From the NCBI RefSeq assembly GCF_001907195.1, contig NZ_LVWA01000005.1, positions 186,001-250,000 on the forward strand: a stretch of DNA of 64,000 nucleotides, given 5' to 3'. The notes beneath the pieces are model-generated. The model made no database searches. It was not told the origin of the DNA and saw nothing but the letters and a program-made list of their open reading frames with translations. The stretch's first letter is position 1. Every line of letters starts with the position of its first letter. The DNA is from Pontibacter flavimaris (GTDB lineage: Bacteria > Bacteroidota > Bacteroidia > Cytophagales > Hymenobacteraceae). Below are positions 26,260 through 35,645 of this stretch, piece by piece. Both the position numbers and the translations under genes were made by a program.

Positions 26260-26296
26260 AGCCGCTGCGCCACAAGCCAGTGGCTTTTCTGTTTTT
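26260..26296 (+). terminator. Terminator of dnaB
   Basis: Stem AGCCGCTG/CAGTGGCT (one G-T wobble) followed by TTTTCTGTTTTT, about 100 bp after the stop codon. Confidence 0.7.
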
Positions 26297-26527
26297 ATAG
26301 ATCTTGCATTGTCCGAAGGTCCTGGGAGCGTCTTATACTTGTGCCTTAGTTAGCTTTCTGCCCTCAGTTATGGCGCAAGTCTTTAGACTTGTGTCCTAAC
26401 ATGGCGTCGAGTCTGTGCCTCGACTAGCTTGAAAAGCCATACCTATACTTTAGTCATACTTTCATACTTGAGCAAGCCATACTTTATACTTGCTACTATA
26501 CTTTATACTTTAGCTATACTTCCCTTG

Positions 26528-26767
26528 CCGCTGCTTCCTGCTTTTTGACACAAGCTATACTTGCTAGCAACGTTCATCCTCCAGACTTACAAGCCTACAG
26601 TTTCATTTCCTGCTTTGGTGCTCTCAAGCCCGAGAGGGCTCGCCTTCGGGCATCGCGCTGGGAGCTTTTCCTTTGCTCCTGCGTCGCAATACCTCACTCC
26701 GTTCGGCACCGGAAAAACTCGCATAGGCGCTCAACCCAAAGGCTGGGATCAGTTCGATAGCTATGGC
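26528..26767. repeat. Dispersed intergenic repeat, copy 2
   Basis: Homologous to 4929-5155 with the same block order and orientation and small insertions. It carries no intact ORF or obvious transposase. Confidence 0.85.
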
Positions 26768-27439
26768 TGAGGGAGCTTGAACCAAGTATAAGTCCCCCTT
26801 TGAAGGGGACAGGGGGATGATAATCATCTTCTGAACAAAGGCTATAATTAGATTCGATAGCCGCTGCCTTGCTGTCATCTCGAATGAAATGAGAGATATC
26901 TTTAGAATTCTGTTTAGGTCTTTCGCCCTGCTAGAGATCACAAGGAAAGCAGCAAGTATAATTCCCCTCCTCGGAGGACTGCAGGGGTGTTTATACTTGT
27001 AGGGACAGGTCGCGACCTGTCCGCGCGAGAACAGCAGCAATAAAACTTATACTTTGGTATGAATAACAGCAGAATTCCCCGCCTTAGACTACCGAGAACG
27101 CGAGTTCGAAGGTAGCGAGCGTAGCTCTGAGGGGATAAAGGGGTGGTTGGACCAAGTTAACTATGAAACATGTACTTCCCAGTAGCCTCAGCTTCACCTT
27201 CTCTTCCCACAAGATCCTTTCAGGATGACAGAAAAAGGAGCAAGCATACTCCCCGTCTCGGGAGAGGGACAGGGTTGGTTGGACTAGGCACAGCAGAAAT
27301 CACCAGAGGCCTGTTTAGAAGTATAAATCCATCGAATTTATACTACGCTTTGAAATTTACAATTGTCTTGCAACGGAAAGTATAACGAGGCCGCGTTTTT
27401 AAGCTCCTAAATTCTACTTAACTTAAGCCCCTCATTTAT

Positions 27440-27447
27440 TACCTTTG
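27440..27447 (+). promoter_or_regulatory. -7 box TACCTTTG of the Ddl-like gene
   Basis: An exact TAnnTTTG match ending 5 bp before the ATG at 27453, implying a leaderless transcript. Confidence 0.55.
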
Positions 27448-27452
27448 CGATA

Positions 27453-30155
27453 ATGAAAGTAGGAATCATCTTTGGTGGCCCGTCGCGTGAGCGTGAAATC
27501 TCGTTTGCAGGTGGCCGTACAGTATACGATAACCTGGACAAGTCTCTTTTCGAGGCCGTTCCGGTGTTTGTGGACAGCCTGGGCAATTTCATTCTGCTCG
27601 ACTGGCAGTACATCTACAAAGGCACCATCCGCGATTTTTACCCGCCGGTGGAGGCGCTGCCGGAGAGCGAGCACGGGCTGCAGATTTACCTCGAGTCGCT
27701 GGGCGAGCTGAGCATAGCTGAGCAGGACAAGATCATCGCCAAAGCGGGCAAGCGTCTGCAGCCGAATGAGTTCAAGAACCACTTCGATTTTGCGTTTCTG
27801 GCACTGCACGGCCCTTACGGCGAGGATGGCAGCATTCAGGGCTTGCTGGAGTGGTACCACATTCCTTACTCGGGATCCGGTATACTTCCCTCAGCCATTG
27901 GCATTGACAAGGCGGCGCAGAAGGAGATGCTCAAGCAGCACGGTTTCCCGACACCGGATTACAGAACCATACAATACAATGATTGGAGCAATAAGGAGAA
28001 CCGCCGCCAGGTATTTGAGCAGCTGAAAGCGGCTCTGAACCTGCCGCTGGTGCTCAAAGCGCCGCACCAGGGTTCGTCTATCGGCGTTTCCATTATCAAA
28101 GAAGATGATTTTGCTGCCTTTGAGGCCGGCATGGAGCGCAGCTTCTTCACCAAAACTATTTACAAGAGCCAGTGGCTGGCGATGGGCGAGGAGAAGCAGC
28201 TGGTAAGTATGAAACAGCTCGTGGATATCCGCGAGGGCATCGGCATGCCGGTGGTGCTGGAGGATGGCCAGATCATCTATCATCCCGAGGAGCTTTTCAA
28301 CCACATCAACCATACGTTCAACACCACGGCCACCGACAGCATTACGCTCACCAACGTGGAGCACGAGCAGCAGGTGCTGGTAGAGGCCTTTATCCAGGGC
28401 CGGGAGTTCTCGTGCATTGTGGTGCAGGATGAGCAGGGCCAGCCGATCGCGCTGCCGCCAACCGAGATCGTGAAAGGCAGCGAAGTGTTCGACTATCGCT
28501 CCAAATACCTACCGGGTCTGAGCCGCAAAATCACGCCGATCAACCTGCCAACAGAGCAGATCCAAAGTATAAGACAAGCTACCAGCAGACTCTTCAGGGC
28601 CTTTGGGTTTAACGTGTATGCTCGCTTGGATGGCTTTATCACCGAAGCAGGCGATATTTTCCTCAACGACCCGAACACGACCTCGGGCATGCTACCCTCG
28701 TCGTTCTTCTTCCACCAGGCCGCTGAGATCGGGCTGAACCCCTCGCAGTTCCTGACCTACATTATCCGCACCTCGGTATCCGAGCGCCTGAAGACCGGCA
28801 AGGACACCGTGAAGCTGTCGCGCTTGTTGCAGCAGCTGGACAAAAGTATAAAAGACGAGCAGGTGCACCGCCAGGAGAAGATTCGCGTGGGTGTGATCAT
28901 GGGCGGCTATTCCTCCGAGCGCCATATTTCGGTGGAGAGCGGACGCAATATTTATGAGAAGCTGTCGTCTTCTGTAAAGTATGAGCCGCTGCCCATCTTC
29001 CTGACGGGGAGCAATGAGTCGCACCGCCTGTACGCCATTCCGATCAACATCATGCTCAAGGATAACGCCGACGACATCAAGGAGAAGGTGCTATACTTTG
29101 AGCAAGGCGGAAAGCCGCATCCGGTGCTGGCCCAGATCATCGAGGAGGCATCAAGTATAACGAAGAAATACACCGGCCGCAGCCTGCAGGAGCCGCAGCG
29201 AATCACCTATGATCAGCTGAAAAACCTGGTGGACGTGGTGTTTATTGCCCTGCATGGTCGTCCGGGAGAGGATGGGGCGCTGCAGCAGGAGCTGGAGAAG
29301 CTGCACATTCCGTACAACGGTTCCGGTATTCGCTCGTCTCAGATCACCATCAACAAGTATGAAACCAACGAGATCCTGGCCAGGCACGGCGTGTCGGTGG
29401 CGCACCACAAAATGGCTATGAAGGAAGATTGGCTGCAGGATAAGGAGACTTTTTACCAGAGCCTGGAAGCTGAGTTTAAGTATCCGTTCATTGCCAAGCC
29501 AGCCGATGATGGTTGTAGCTCCGCGGTGAAAAAGATCAAGAACCGCCAGGAGCTGGATGCCTTTTCTACATTAATTTTCCGGGAGATGGAGGAGCTGGAT
29601 ACGGAATGTGCCCGCACCCTGTCGCTGGGCTTTAAGGAGGAGTTTCCGAACAAGGCCGGCTTCCTGGTAGAGACGCTCATCAGCAGAAACGGCGCGAAGC
29701 ACTTCCTGGAGATCACGGGTGGTTTGCTGACCAAGTATAACCCGGACGGCACGGTAAACTACGAAGTCTTTGAGGCCTCGGAAGCGCTGGCCGAGGGTGA
29801 GGTGCTGAGCCTGGAGGAGAAGTTTTTGGCCGGGGAGGGACAGAACATCACGCCTGCCCGCTACGCTGCCGATCCGGAGCGCCGCCAGAAAATATCGGAC
29901 CAGGTGAAGGAAGACCTGCGGCGTGTGGCCCAGATTCTGAACATAGAAGGCTATGCCCGTATCGATGCCTTTGTGCGCGTGCTGGAGAATAACGAGGTGG
30001 AGACCATCATCATCGAGGTGAACTCGCTGCCAGGCATGACGCCTGCCACCTGCATCTTCCACCAGACCGCCATCAACGGCTACAAGCCATACGACTTCAT
30101 CGACCGCATTCTGAGCTACGGCATAGAGCGCACCCGCATGAAGGCGAATATCTAG
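27453..30155 (+). CDS. ddl: Tandem (double) D-alanine--D-alanine ligase
   Basis: A 900-residue cytosolic protein made of two complete D-Ala-D-Ala ligase/ATP-grasp units, about residues 1-465 and 475-900. Ddl makes the D-Ala-D-Ala dipeptide for peptidoglycan and is normally about 310-370 residues. The first half has GGPSREREISFAGG, LHGPYGEDGSIQGLLE and LVLKAPHQGSSIGVS. The second has MGGYSSERHISVESGRN, LHGRPGEDGALQQELE and PFIAKPADDGCSSAV. The metal/substrate loop is canonical in the second half (IIEVNSLPGM) but altered in the first (FLNDPNTTSGM). The first half may therefore differ in activity or substrate. The leader is probably absent. The PASTA protein gene follows by 112 bp. Confidence 0.9.
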   Translation: MKVGIIFGGPSREREISFAGGRTVYDNLDKSLFEAVPVFVDSLGNFILLDWQYIYKGTIRDFYPPVEALPESEHGLQIYLESLGELSIAEQDKIIAKAGKRLQPNEFKNHFDFAFLALHGPYGEDGSIQGLLEWYHIPYSGSGILPSAIGIDKAAQKEMLKQHGFPTPDYRTIQYNDWSNKENRRQVFEQLKAALNLPLVLKAPHQGSSIGVSIIKEDDFAAFEAGMERSFFTKTIYKSQWLAMGEEKQLVSMKQLVDIREGIGMPVVLEDGQIIYHPEELFNHINHTFNTTATDSITLTNVEHEQQVLVEAFIQGREFSCIVVQDEQGQPIALPPTEIVKGSEVFDYRSKYLPGLSRKITPINLPTEQIQSIRQATSRLFRAFGFNVYARLDGFITEAGDIFLNDPNTTSGMLPSSFFFHQAAEIGLNPSQFLTYIIRTSVSERLKTGKDTVKLSRLLQQLDKSIKDEQVHRQEKIRVGVIMGGYSSERHISVESGRNIYEKLSSSVKYEPLPIFLTGSNESHRLYAIPINIMLKDNADDIKEKVLYFEQGGKPHPVLAQIIEEASSITKKYTGRSLQEPQRITYDQLKNLVDVVFIALHGRPGEDGALQQELEKLHIPYNGSGIRSSQITINKYETNEILARHGVSVAHHKMAMKEDWLQDKETFYQSLEAEFKYPFIAKPADDGCSSAVKKIKNRQELDAFSTLIFREMEELDTECARTLSLGFKEEFPNKAGFLVETLISRNGAKHFLEITGGLLTKYNPDGTVNYEVFEASEALAEGEVLSLEEKFLAGEGQNITPARYAADPERRQKISDQVKEDLRRVAQILNIEGYARIDAFVRVLENNEVETIIIEVNSLPGMTPATCIFHQTAINGYKPYDFIDRILSYGIERTRMKANI

Positions 30156-30267
30156 AAGTTAAGGAGTTAGAAAGTTAAAAAGTTAGAAAGTTGGGGAGTA
30201 ATCAAAGGGTTGGAAGATCCTTTACCAAGCCAACAATTTAACAATCAACCATCAGCAATTTAATTGC

Positions 30268-31044
30268 ATGTTTAAATCGAATTCATTTTTAGGTGTGATA
30301 GGGCACCTGCTGATTATGGGCATTGTTGTGGCGGCCCTGATCCTGGGCTTCTTTTACTATTACCTGCCCTCCACCACCAACCATGGCGAGAGCATCTCGG
30401 TGCCTAAGATAACTGGCATGCAGCTGCAGGACGCTGAAATGCTGCTGGAGGAGCAAAACCTGCGCTATTTCATCAACGACTCTACCTACAAGGCAGATCA
30501 GAAGCCGTTCCAGATCCTGACGCAGGACCCGGCGCCGGGCTCCAAAGTAAAGGAGAACCGCAAGATCTACGTCTCGGTGAACATGAAGAACCCGCCGATG
30601 ATCAAGATGCCCAAGCTGATAGATGGATCGGTGAAGAATGCAGAGCTTATCCTGAAAAGCTACGACCTGCGCAAAGGCAAGATCACGTACGTGCCGGACC
30701 TGCAGCAAAACGCTGTGCTGAAGCAGTTTGTGGATGGCAAGGAAGTTAAGCCGGGCGATATGATTCCAAAAGGCTCTTTAGTGGACCTGCACGTGGGTGA
30801 CGGCCTGGGCGAAACGGAGTTTGAGATGCCGAAGGTAGTAGGCATGCCGGTGGATGAAGCCTCGGTGCTGCTGGTTGGGCAGGGGCTGCAGATCGGCAAC
30901 GTTTTCTACGTACAGGGCAGCGAGGAGCCCGATGGCACGGTGGTAAGGCAGCGCCCTTACGCCGAGGTAGGCGCCAAAATCCGCGTAGGCGAGATGGTGG
31001 ACCTTTGGGTGGCCGGTCCGGAGCCGGTGCAGGGCATAGAGTAA
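30268..31044 (+). CDS. Membrane-anchored PASTA-domain protein
   Basis: A 258-residue protein with an N-terminal membrane anchor (LIMGIVVAALILGFFYYYLP, about residues 13-32) and three PASTA repeats starting near ISVPKITGMQLQDAE, IKMPKLIDGSVKNAE and FEMPKVVGMPVDEAS. PASTA domains bind peptidoglycan or muropeptides. There is no kinase or transpeptidase domain, so this is a stand-alone extracytoplasmic binding protein. Its place directly after the Ddl gene fits a cell-wall role. A terminator follows at 31076. Confidence 0.88.
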   Translation: MFKSNSFLGVIGHLLIMGIVVAALILGFFYYYLPSTTNHGESISVPKITGMQLQDAEMLLEEQNLRYFINDSTYKADQKPFQILTQDPAPGSKVKENRKIYVSVNMKNPPMIKMPKLIDGSVKNAELILKSYDLRKGKITYVPDLQQNAVLKQFVDGKEVKPGDMIPKGSLVDLHVGDGLGETEFEMPKVVGMPVDEASVLLVGQGLQIGNVFYVQGSEEPDGTVVRQRPYAEVGAKIRVGEMVDLWVAGPEPVQGIE

Positions 31045-31075
31045 GCATCTACAAAGTATAAAAGTATAACAGGAG

Positions 31076-31097
31076 CGCCTGCCGGCAACGGCAGGCG
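31076..31097 (+). terminator. Intrinsic terminator
   Basis: A perfect 9-bp stem CGCCTGCCG/CGGCAGGCG with a GCAA loop, then a T-rich stretch. Confidence 0.85.
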
Positions 31098-31292
31098 TTT
31101 CTGTTTCCGCGAGAGATTGTGTTCTCCTTAACGCCGACTGCAGACAGAAGTATAGCTTTCCATAAGTCTCCCGGTGCGGGGGCGGGGAATTACCTTCTGC
31201 ATGATATTAGGCAGGTTGCAGCGGCGCGGAAACCTTAAGGTTTGCATCAGAGTAGCGGAAATGCTACCTTTTGCCTTATATTTATACCTGGG

Positions 31293-33113
31293 ATGAAAAA
31301 ACAGCTGGCGCTCATACTTCTTATACTTGGCGGTGCTGCCTCGGGGGCCGCTGCACAGGCTGTGCTGCAGCCGCTCCAGCAGGAGGTGCGCCAGCCGCAA
31401 AAGTATAAACCAGCGGCAAAGCAGCTGCGGCTGGCGGCAGAGCAGAGCCTGCCTTTCTTCGATGACTTTGCCCAGGCCGATACGCTGAAGACTTCGCGCT
31501 GGAGCAGCGGGGGCGTGTTCGTCAACAACCGCTATGCGCTGCGGCCCATCACCAAAAACGTAGCTACTTTCGACGGGTTAGATGCCAACGGGCAGGCCTA
31601 TGCCACCAACTCCCTGGCCGCCGGGCCTTCTGACACCTTAACTTCTGCGCCTATACTTCTGGGCGACCTCACGCCCGCCGACTCGGTATACCTGAGCTTA
31701 TACTGGCAGTCGGGTGGTTTGGGCGATGTGCCGGACCAGACGGAGAGCGACCTGCGCTACCTGGCATTGGAGTTCCTGGACAATACCGGTGCCTGGCAGG
31801 AAGTATGGCGGCAGGCGGCAGTAGGCGAGGTAACAGACTTTGCGCAGGTGTTTGTGGGGCTTCGGGAGGCGAGGTACTTCCACAGCGATTTTAGGTTCAG
31901 ATTCAGGAATGTAGGCTTGCGCAACGGCATGGCCGATGTCTGGAACCTGGATTACGTGGAGCTGGATAAAAACCGCCGCAAAGGGCAGAGCACCACCCGC
32001 GACATTGCTATCAGCCAAAGTATAAGCAGACTGCTGAAAAACTACACCGCCATGCCCGCCCGCCAGTTCCGAGCGAACCCTGAGGCGGAGCTGGCCGATA
32101 CGGTGCAGGCCACCCTCAATAACCTGGGCGATTTTCCGGGGGCCATCAGCTGGAGAGGCTTTATCCGTAACGAGGGAGCTTCGGTGGCTGATACTTTTCT
32201 GCGCGAGCAGGCGCTGATTCCGGGCCTGGCGCGGCAGTACGAGATCATTGGTGTGCCTTCGCTGGGGAACAACACCCTGCCAGCCACCGACAGCTTTACG
32301 CTGGTGCACGGCATCAGGCTCGACACAAAGGAGCAAAACGCGCAGCTACGCGCCAACGACATCACCGAACGCAGCACAGTGTTTTCCGATTTCTATGCCC
32401 TGGACGATGGCACAGCCGAGGCCGGCTTCAGCTTTCTGGGCACCGGTAACACGCAGGTGGCCCAGCGCTTCGACCTGCACCTGGTAGACCAGGTAAGAGC
32501 CTTCCGGGTATACTTCCCGAGGGTGGGACCGGATATTTCGGGCACCTCCATCACTTTCAGGATTTGGAGCGATGCGGATGGGTTGCCGGGCGAGTCGCTG
32601 CACCAGCAGAGCTTCCGGATACAGTACTCCGACTCGCTGAACGGCTTTTACGAGGTGGAGTTGACGCAGCCGGTGCGGGTGCAGGGCAGCTTTTACATCG
32701 GCTGGACGCAGCCGGGGAGCCGGTACGTCAACATCGGTTTTGATAAGAATGAGGATGCGACCGGCCGCCGGTTCACCTACACCGCCTCGGGCGGCTGGAC
32801 TCCGGAAAACACGCTGGAAGGTGCCATTATGATGCGACCGGTAATGACAGGGCAGGAGCCGCTTGGGGTGGAGGAGGATCGCTACGAGGCGGCCATGCGC
32901 GTGTTTCCGAACCCGAGCCGCGGCCTGGTATACCTGAGCGAGCCCTACGAGCAGGTGCAGGTATACGATATGCTGGGCCGGCAGGTGCATCATCAAACAT
33001 ATAAAAGCAGCCGGGAGGCCCTGCAGATGGGGCATTTGTCGCCTGGAGTTTATACTTTGCGTATTCAGAATAGAAAAGCCGTTATCACGAAGAAAATTAT
33101 CCTAACAAACTAA
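31293..33113 (+). CDS. Secreted protein with T9SS type A sorting domain
   Basis: A protein of about 606 residues with a signal peptide (MKKQLALILLILGGAASGAA) and a C-terminal type IX secretion sorting domain. The latter has MRVFPNPSRGLVYLS, VQVYDMLGRQVHHQ and LSPGVYTLRIQ in the usual order. The central part is beta-rich, resembling jelly-roll modules, with no recognisable catalytic motif. It should be exported across the outer membrane by the PorSS machinery and attached to the surface or released. The ATG at 31293 is chosen over 31242 because only it gives a clean signal peptide. The rhodanese gene starts 3 bp after its stop. Confidence 0.88.
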   Translation: MKKQLALILLILGGAASGAAAQAVLQPLQQEVRQPQKYKPAAKQLRLAAEQSLPFFDDFAQADTLKTSRWSSGGVFVNNRYALRPITKNVATFDGLDANGQAYATNSLAAGPSDTLTSAPILLGDLTPADSVYLSLYWQSGGLGDVPDQTESDLRYLALEFLDNTGAWQEVWRQAAVGEVTDFAQVFVGLREARYFHSDFRFRFRNVGLRNGMADVWNLDYVELDKNRRKGQSTTRDIAISQSISRLLKNYTAMPARQFRANPEAELADTVQATLNNLGDFPGAISWRGFIRNEGASVADTFLREQALIPGLARQYEIIGVPSLGNNTLPATDSFTLVHGIRLDTKEQNAQLRANDITERSTVFSDFYALDDGTAEAGFSFLGTGNTQVAQRFDLHLVDQVRAFRVYFPRVGPDISGTSITFRIWSDADGLPGESLHQQSFRIQYSDSLNGFYEVELTQPVRVQGSFYIGWTQPGSRYVNIGFDKNEDATGRRFTYTASGGWTPENTLEGAIMMRPVMTGQEPLGVEEDRYEAAMRVFPNPSRGLVYLSEPYEQVQVYDMLGRQVHHQTYKSSREALQMGHLSPGVYTLRIQNRKAVITKKIILTN

Positions 33114-33116
33114 ACT

Positions 33117-33422
33117 ATGATCGCATCAGCAGACATTACCGCAGAAGAACTGAAGGAGCGCCTGAGCAAGGGAGAGACCCCTGTCATAATAGACGTGCGC
33201 GAAGACTGGGAGCACCAGGAGGCTAACATACCCGGGGCCAAAAACATACCGCTAGGCACCCTGCCGCAGTGCCTCGACGAACTGGAGGACCTGAAGGATG
33301 CGGAAGTGATCGTGCAGTGCCGCTCCGGTGCCCGCTCCGCCTCAGCCAGGGCATTCCTGATGCAGCAGGGCTTTTCCAACGTTCGCAACCTGGTAGGCGG
33401 CTTCATGGCGTACCAGGGCTAA
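33117..33422 (+). CDS. Single-domain rhodanese-like protein
   Basis: A 101-residue cytosolic sulfurtransferase-fold protein. The active-site loop is VQCRSGARSASA, with the catalytic Cys near residue 65, and VIIDVREDWEHQEANIPGA is the standard N-terminal segment. Small rhodaneses carry persulfide sulfur between partners; the partner here is unknown. Its start is 3 bp after the T9SS cargo gene stop, an odd pairing that suggests cotranscription only. The stop codon forms the first bases of a tandem AAGTAT array. Confidence 0.92.
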   Translation: MIASADITAEELKERLSKGETPVIIDVREDWEHQEANIPGAKNIPLGTLPQCLDELEDLKDAEVIVQCRSGARSASARAFLMQQGFSNVRNLVGGFMAYQG

Positions 33423-33448
33423 GTATAAGTATAAGTATAAGTATAAGT
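33420..33448. repeat. Tandem (AAGTAT)n array, about 5 copies
   Basis: A 6-bp tandem repeat beginning inside the TAA stop codon of the rhodanese gene. It has the same unit as the array at 4785-4847. Confidence 0.93.
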
Positions 33449-33501
33449 TGCGATTAACCTGCTCCTCCCAAGAGAGGAAAATTGCAAAAGAGTAGGTGAT
33501 T

Positions 33502-33535
33502 CCCCTCCTCGGAGGGGTTAGGGGTGGGTTAACAC
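33502..33535. repeat. Palindromic CCCCTCC/GGAGGGG repeat
   Basis: CCCCTCCTCGGAGGGGTTAG followed by GGGTGGG; the same family as at 5251-5345. Confidence 0.75.
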
Positions 33536-33586
33536 CTGCACTGCATTAGTAAATCGCAACTTGGGTTTAAAGTATAAAGCAAAGTA

Positions 33587-33623
33587 AAAAGGGAGCGGCC
33601 ATACCAGCCGCTCCCTTTCTTTT
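33587..33623. terminator. Bidirectional terminator
   Basis: An AAAGGGAGCGGC stem pairs with GCCGCTCCCTTT across a short loop, with A/T runs on both sides, between convergent genes. Confidence 0.92.
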
Positions 33624-33647
33624 TAACTAAGTTTTAGGATAGCTGGC

Positions 33648-34940
33648 CTACTCAATGATAAACGGTGTGGGCGTGAAACAGAGCAGGAAGATGATAAAGG
33701 CAAGTATACCCAGCGCCTTGCGCAGCGGCGTGAGCGGGCGCTCGTCGGGGCAGGAGGGGTGGAAAATGCCCATCACGCGGGAGAGCAGCAAACCGAATAC
33801 CAGCCAGCCACTGTACCCATCCGACTCTGGAAATACCAGTGAGATAAGCACCTGCGCCGCCAGCACCACTCCGGCTAAGTATAGGCTATACTTCAGCTTT
33901 GGCGTGGCAGGCTGCAGCACAAACACCAGGTACAGCACGTAGTAAGGCCACAGCCAGAAGTAGGCCTCCAGCTCCGGGAAAAAGCCCGACAGCCCGTACT
34001 GCAGCAGCATCATGGCCAGGGTGGCGCCCAGGGCGTGGTTGCGATTGCCCAGCAGCTTGGCGTAGGCCCAGTAGGCAAAGGGCGCAAACAGCACCAGCAG
34101 TTCCTCCGACCACATGGGCTCCGTGTAGGGCGATATCACCCCCAGCCCGGCATAAAGTATAAACAGTGCGAAAAAGATTGGGGAGAGCTGGTTAAAGCGG
34201 CGGTACCCGATAAGTCCATAGAGCACATGGCCGCCGTCCAGCTGCCCGATGGGGAGCAGGTTAAGCGCCGTGAAGAACAAGGCCAGGAAGCCCGCAAACA
34301 CGAACGGATAGTGGATGACCTCGTACTGGTTCGGCACCAGCGCCGGGTCAGCCACATAGGTCTCGAAAAGTATAAACAGCAGGTTCTTGCCCAGCGAAAA
34401 ATTGCCAAAGCCCTGCTGGTACACGTGCTGCGCGTAATCCAGCCCGTAGCGCTCATACTCGGGATGTATACTGAAGATGTACTCCGGGGCAGGCAGGTGG
34501 GTAAACCCATAGAACAGCAGCGGAAGCGCCACCACAAAACCAGCCAGCGGGCCGGCAATACCAATGTCGAAGAACTGCTTCCGCGAGAAAATGCGCTCCT
34601 TTATCCGTATAAAAGCCCCCATGGTGCCCAGGGAGGAAGTGATGCCGAACCACAGCGGAATATAGTAGGGCAGCGTAACGGCGGTGCGGTAGTAGCGGGC
34701 CGTAAAGTAATGCCCGAACTCATGCACCGTGAGCACCCCCAGGAAAGGCAGCGAAAAGTATAAACCGCCCAAAAACTCGGCCCAGGAAAGCGTGCCCGTC
34801 CAGCTGAAGCCCTCGGGACCAAGGAAAAACAGCTTGCCGTACCGCCACTCTGCCCCGGCAATGGTCGTGGTGACCAGCGTGAGGCAGAACAGCAGCAGGT
34901 GTAGCCCGTATTGCTGCCGGTTAGCGGGCAACATCCGCAA
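33648..34940 (-). CDS. Site-2 protease-family zinc metalloprotease (M50)
   Basis: A 430-residue multi-pass membrane protease. The zinc motif HEFGHYFTARYY (HExxH) lies in the third hydrophobic segment near residue 68, and the second motif LNLLPIGQLDGGH supplies the third ligand. About nine further hydrophobic segments follow. There is no PDZ domain, so it is closer to the short site-2 protease branch than to RseP. It would cleave membrane proteins within the bilayer; the substrate is unknown. The start MRMLPANRQQ overlaps the last 20 bp of the HAD gene, so the two are probably translated from one transcript. Confidence 0.88.
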   Translation of the reverse strand: MRMLPANRQQYGLHLLLFCLTLVTTTIAGAEWRYGKLFFLGPEGFSWTGTLSWAEFLGGLYFSLPFLGVLTVHEFGHYFTARYYRTAVTLPYYIPLWFGITSSLGTMGAFIRIKERIFSRKQFFDIGIAGPLAGFVVALPLLFYGFTHLPAPEYIFSIHPEYERYGLDYAQHVYQQGFGNFSLGKNLLFILFETYVADPALVPNQYEVIHYPFVFAGFLALFFTALNLLPIGQLDGGHVLYGLIGYRRFNQLSPIFFALFILYAGLGVISPYTEPMWSEELLVLFAPFAYWAYAKLLGNRNHALGATLAMMLLQYGLSGFFPELEAYFWLWPYYVLYLVFVLQPATPKLKYSLYLAGVVLAAQVLISLVFPESDGYSGWLVFGLLLSRVMGIFHPSCPDERPLTPLRKALGILAFIIFLLCFTPTPFIIE

Positions 34941-35553
34941 AGAACTTATTGATGGTAAGCGGCGGCTGCAGGTGCAAGGTATGGAGGCCCAGGCTATTGG
35001 CGCTGTGGATGTGCTGAATGCTGTCGTCTATAAACAGCGTCGCTGACTTTTGCAGGTTATTCTCGGCCAGTATCTGCTCAAAAATGGCGGCATCGGGCTT
35101 GCGCTTGCCCACCAGGTGCGAGTAATAGGTTTTCTCGAACAGCGAGTCGAGGCTCGGGATGGTGAAGCTGTGTGCTACGATCTGGTTAAAGCGCTGCAGG
35201 TGAATGTCGTTGGTGTTGCTTAGCAGGAAGATGCGGTGTCGTTTGCCCAGTTCCAGCAGCAGGTCGATGCGCTCCTGCGGAATGTCGAGCAGCATGGCAT
35301 TCCAGGCCTCGTCAATCTCCTCGTCAGTGGCCTCCAGTTGGTACGCCTCGCGCAGACCGTTGCGGAACTCCTCGTTCGAGCAGGCGCCGGTCTCCAGCAA
35401 ATCGAACAGGTGCGATTGCTCTTTCTGGCTATAGGCAATGTTGCAGTTGCCCTTGCACAGTTTCTGCAGCTCCCGTATACTTTTGTCGTAATCCAGGTTG
35501 ATGATGACGCCACCGAGGTCGAAAATGATATTGTTGATTTGTGTCAGGTCCAC
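34921..35553 (-). CDS. HAD-superfamily phosphatase (YihX-like)
   Basis: A HAD subfamily IA hydrolase of about 210 residues. The motifs are NIIFDLGGVIINLD (motif I), LLSNTNDIH (motif II Ser/Thr), GKRKPDAAIFEQIL (motif III Lys) and TLFIDDSIQHIHSA (motif IV acidic pair). The second aspartate of motif I is glycine, as in YihX-type sugar phosphatases. The ORF reaches 35628, but the extra N-terminus is unlike the family; a GTG at 35553 (read as MDLTQINNIIF) is the likely start. It is upstream of and overlaps the site-2 protease gene. Confidence 0.85.
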   Translation of the reverse strand: MDLTQINNIIFDLGGVIINLDYDKSIRELQKLCKGNCNIAYSQKEQSHLFDLLETGACSNEEFRNGLREAYQLEATDEEIDEAWNAMLLDIPQERIDLLLELGKRHRIFLLSNTNDIHLQRFNQIVAHSFTIPSLDSLFEKTYYSHLVGKRKPDAAIFEQILAENNLQKSATLFIDDSIQHIHSANSLGLHTLHLQPPLTINKFFADVAR

Positions 35554-35645
35554 GAAAAAATAATCCGTTAGTATTTGAAATATTGAATGCAAATATGTAA
35601 AATTGCACTCCCATTTCAAAGGAAGCACTTCTTAAGAAGGGGAAC

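Larger units (their letters stand above)
26162..27452. other. Long repeat-rich intergenic region, 1.29 kb
   Basis: A non-coding gap between dnaB and the Ddl-like gene. It contains the dnaB terminator (26260-26296) and a dense run of TATACTT words at 26440-26560. The second copy of the dispersed repeat (26528-26767) follows, then palindromic C/G-rich repeats near 26788, 26958 and 27250. It also holds GTCATCTCGAATGAAATGAG-type sequence near 26873 and the inverse of the GTCATCCTGAAAGGATCTT word near 27209. ORFs here run through repeats and have no protein-like character. Confidence 0.7.

Noticed and set aside
27170..27385. ORFs in the dnaB-Ddl gap
   Set aside because: They run through repeats and palindromes with no protein-like composition or start context.
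1..35640. AAGTATA as a promoter element
   Set aside because: It occurs in both orientations and mostly inside coding regions, unrelated to gene starts, and differs from the TAnnTTTG -7 box.
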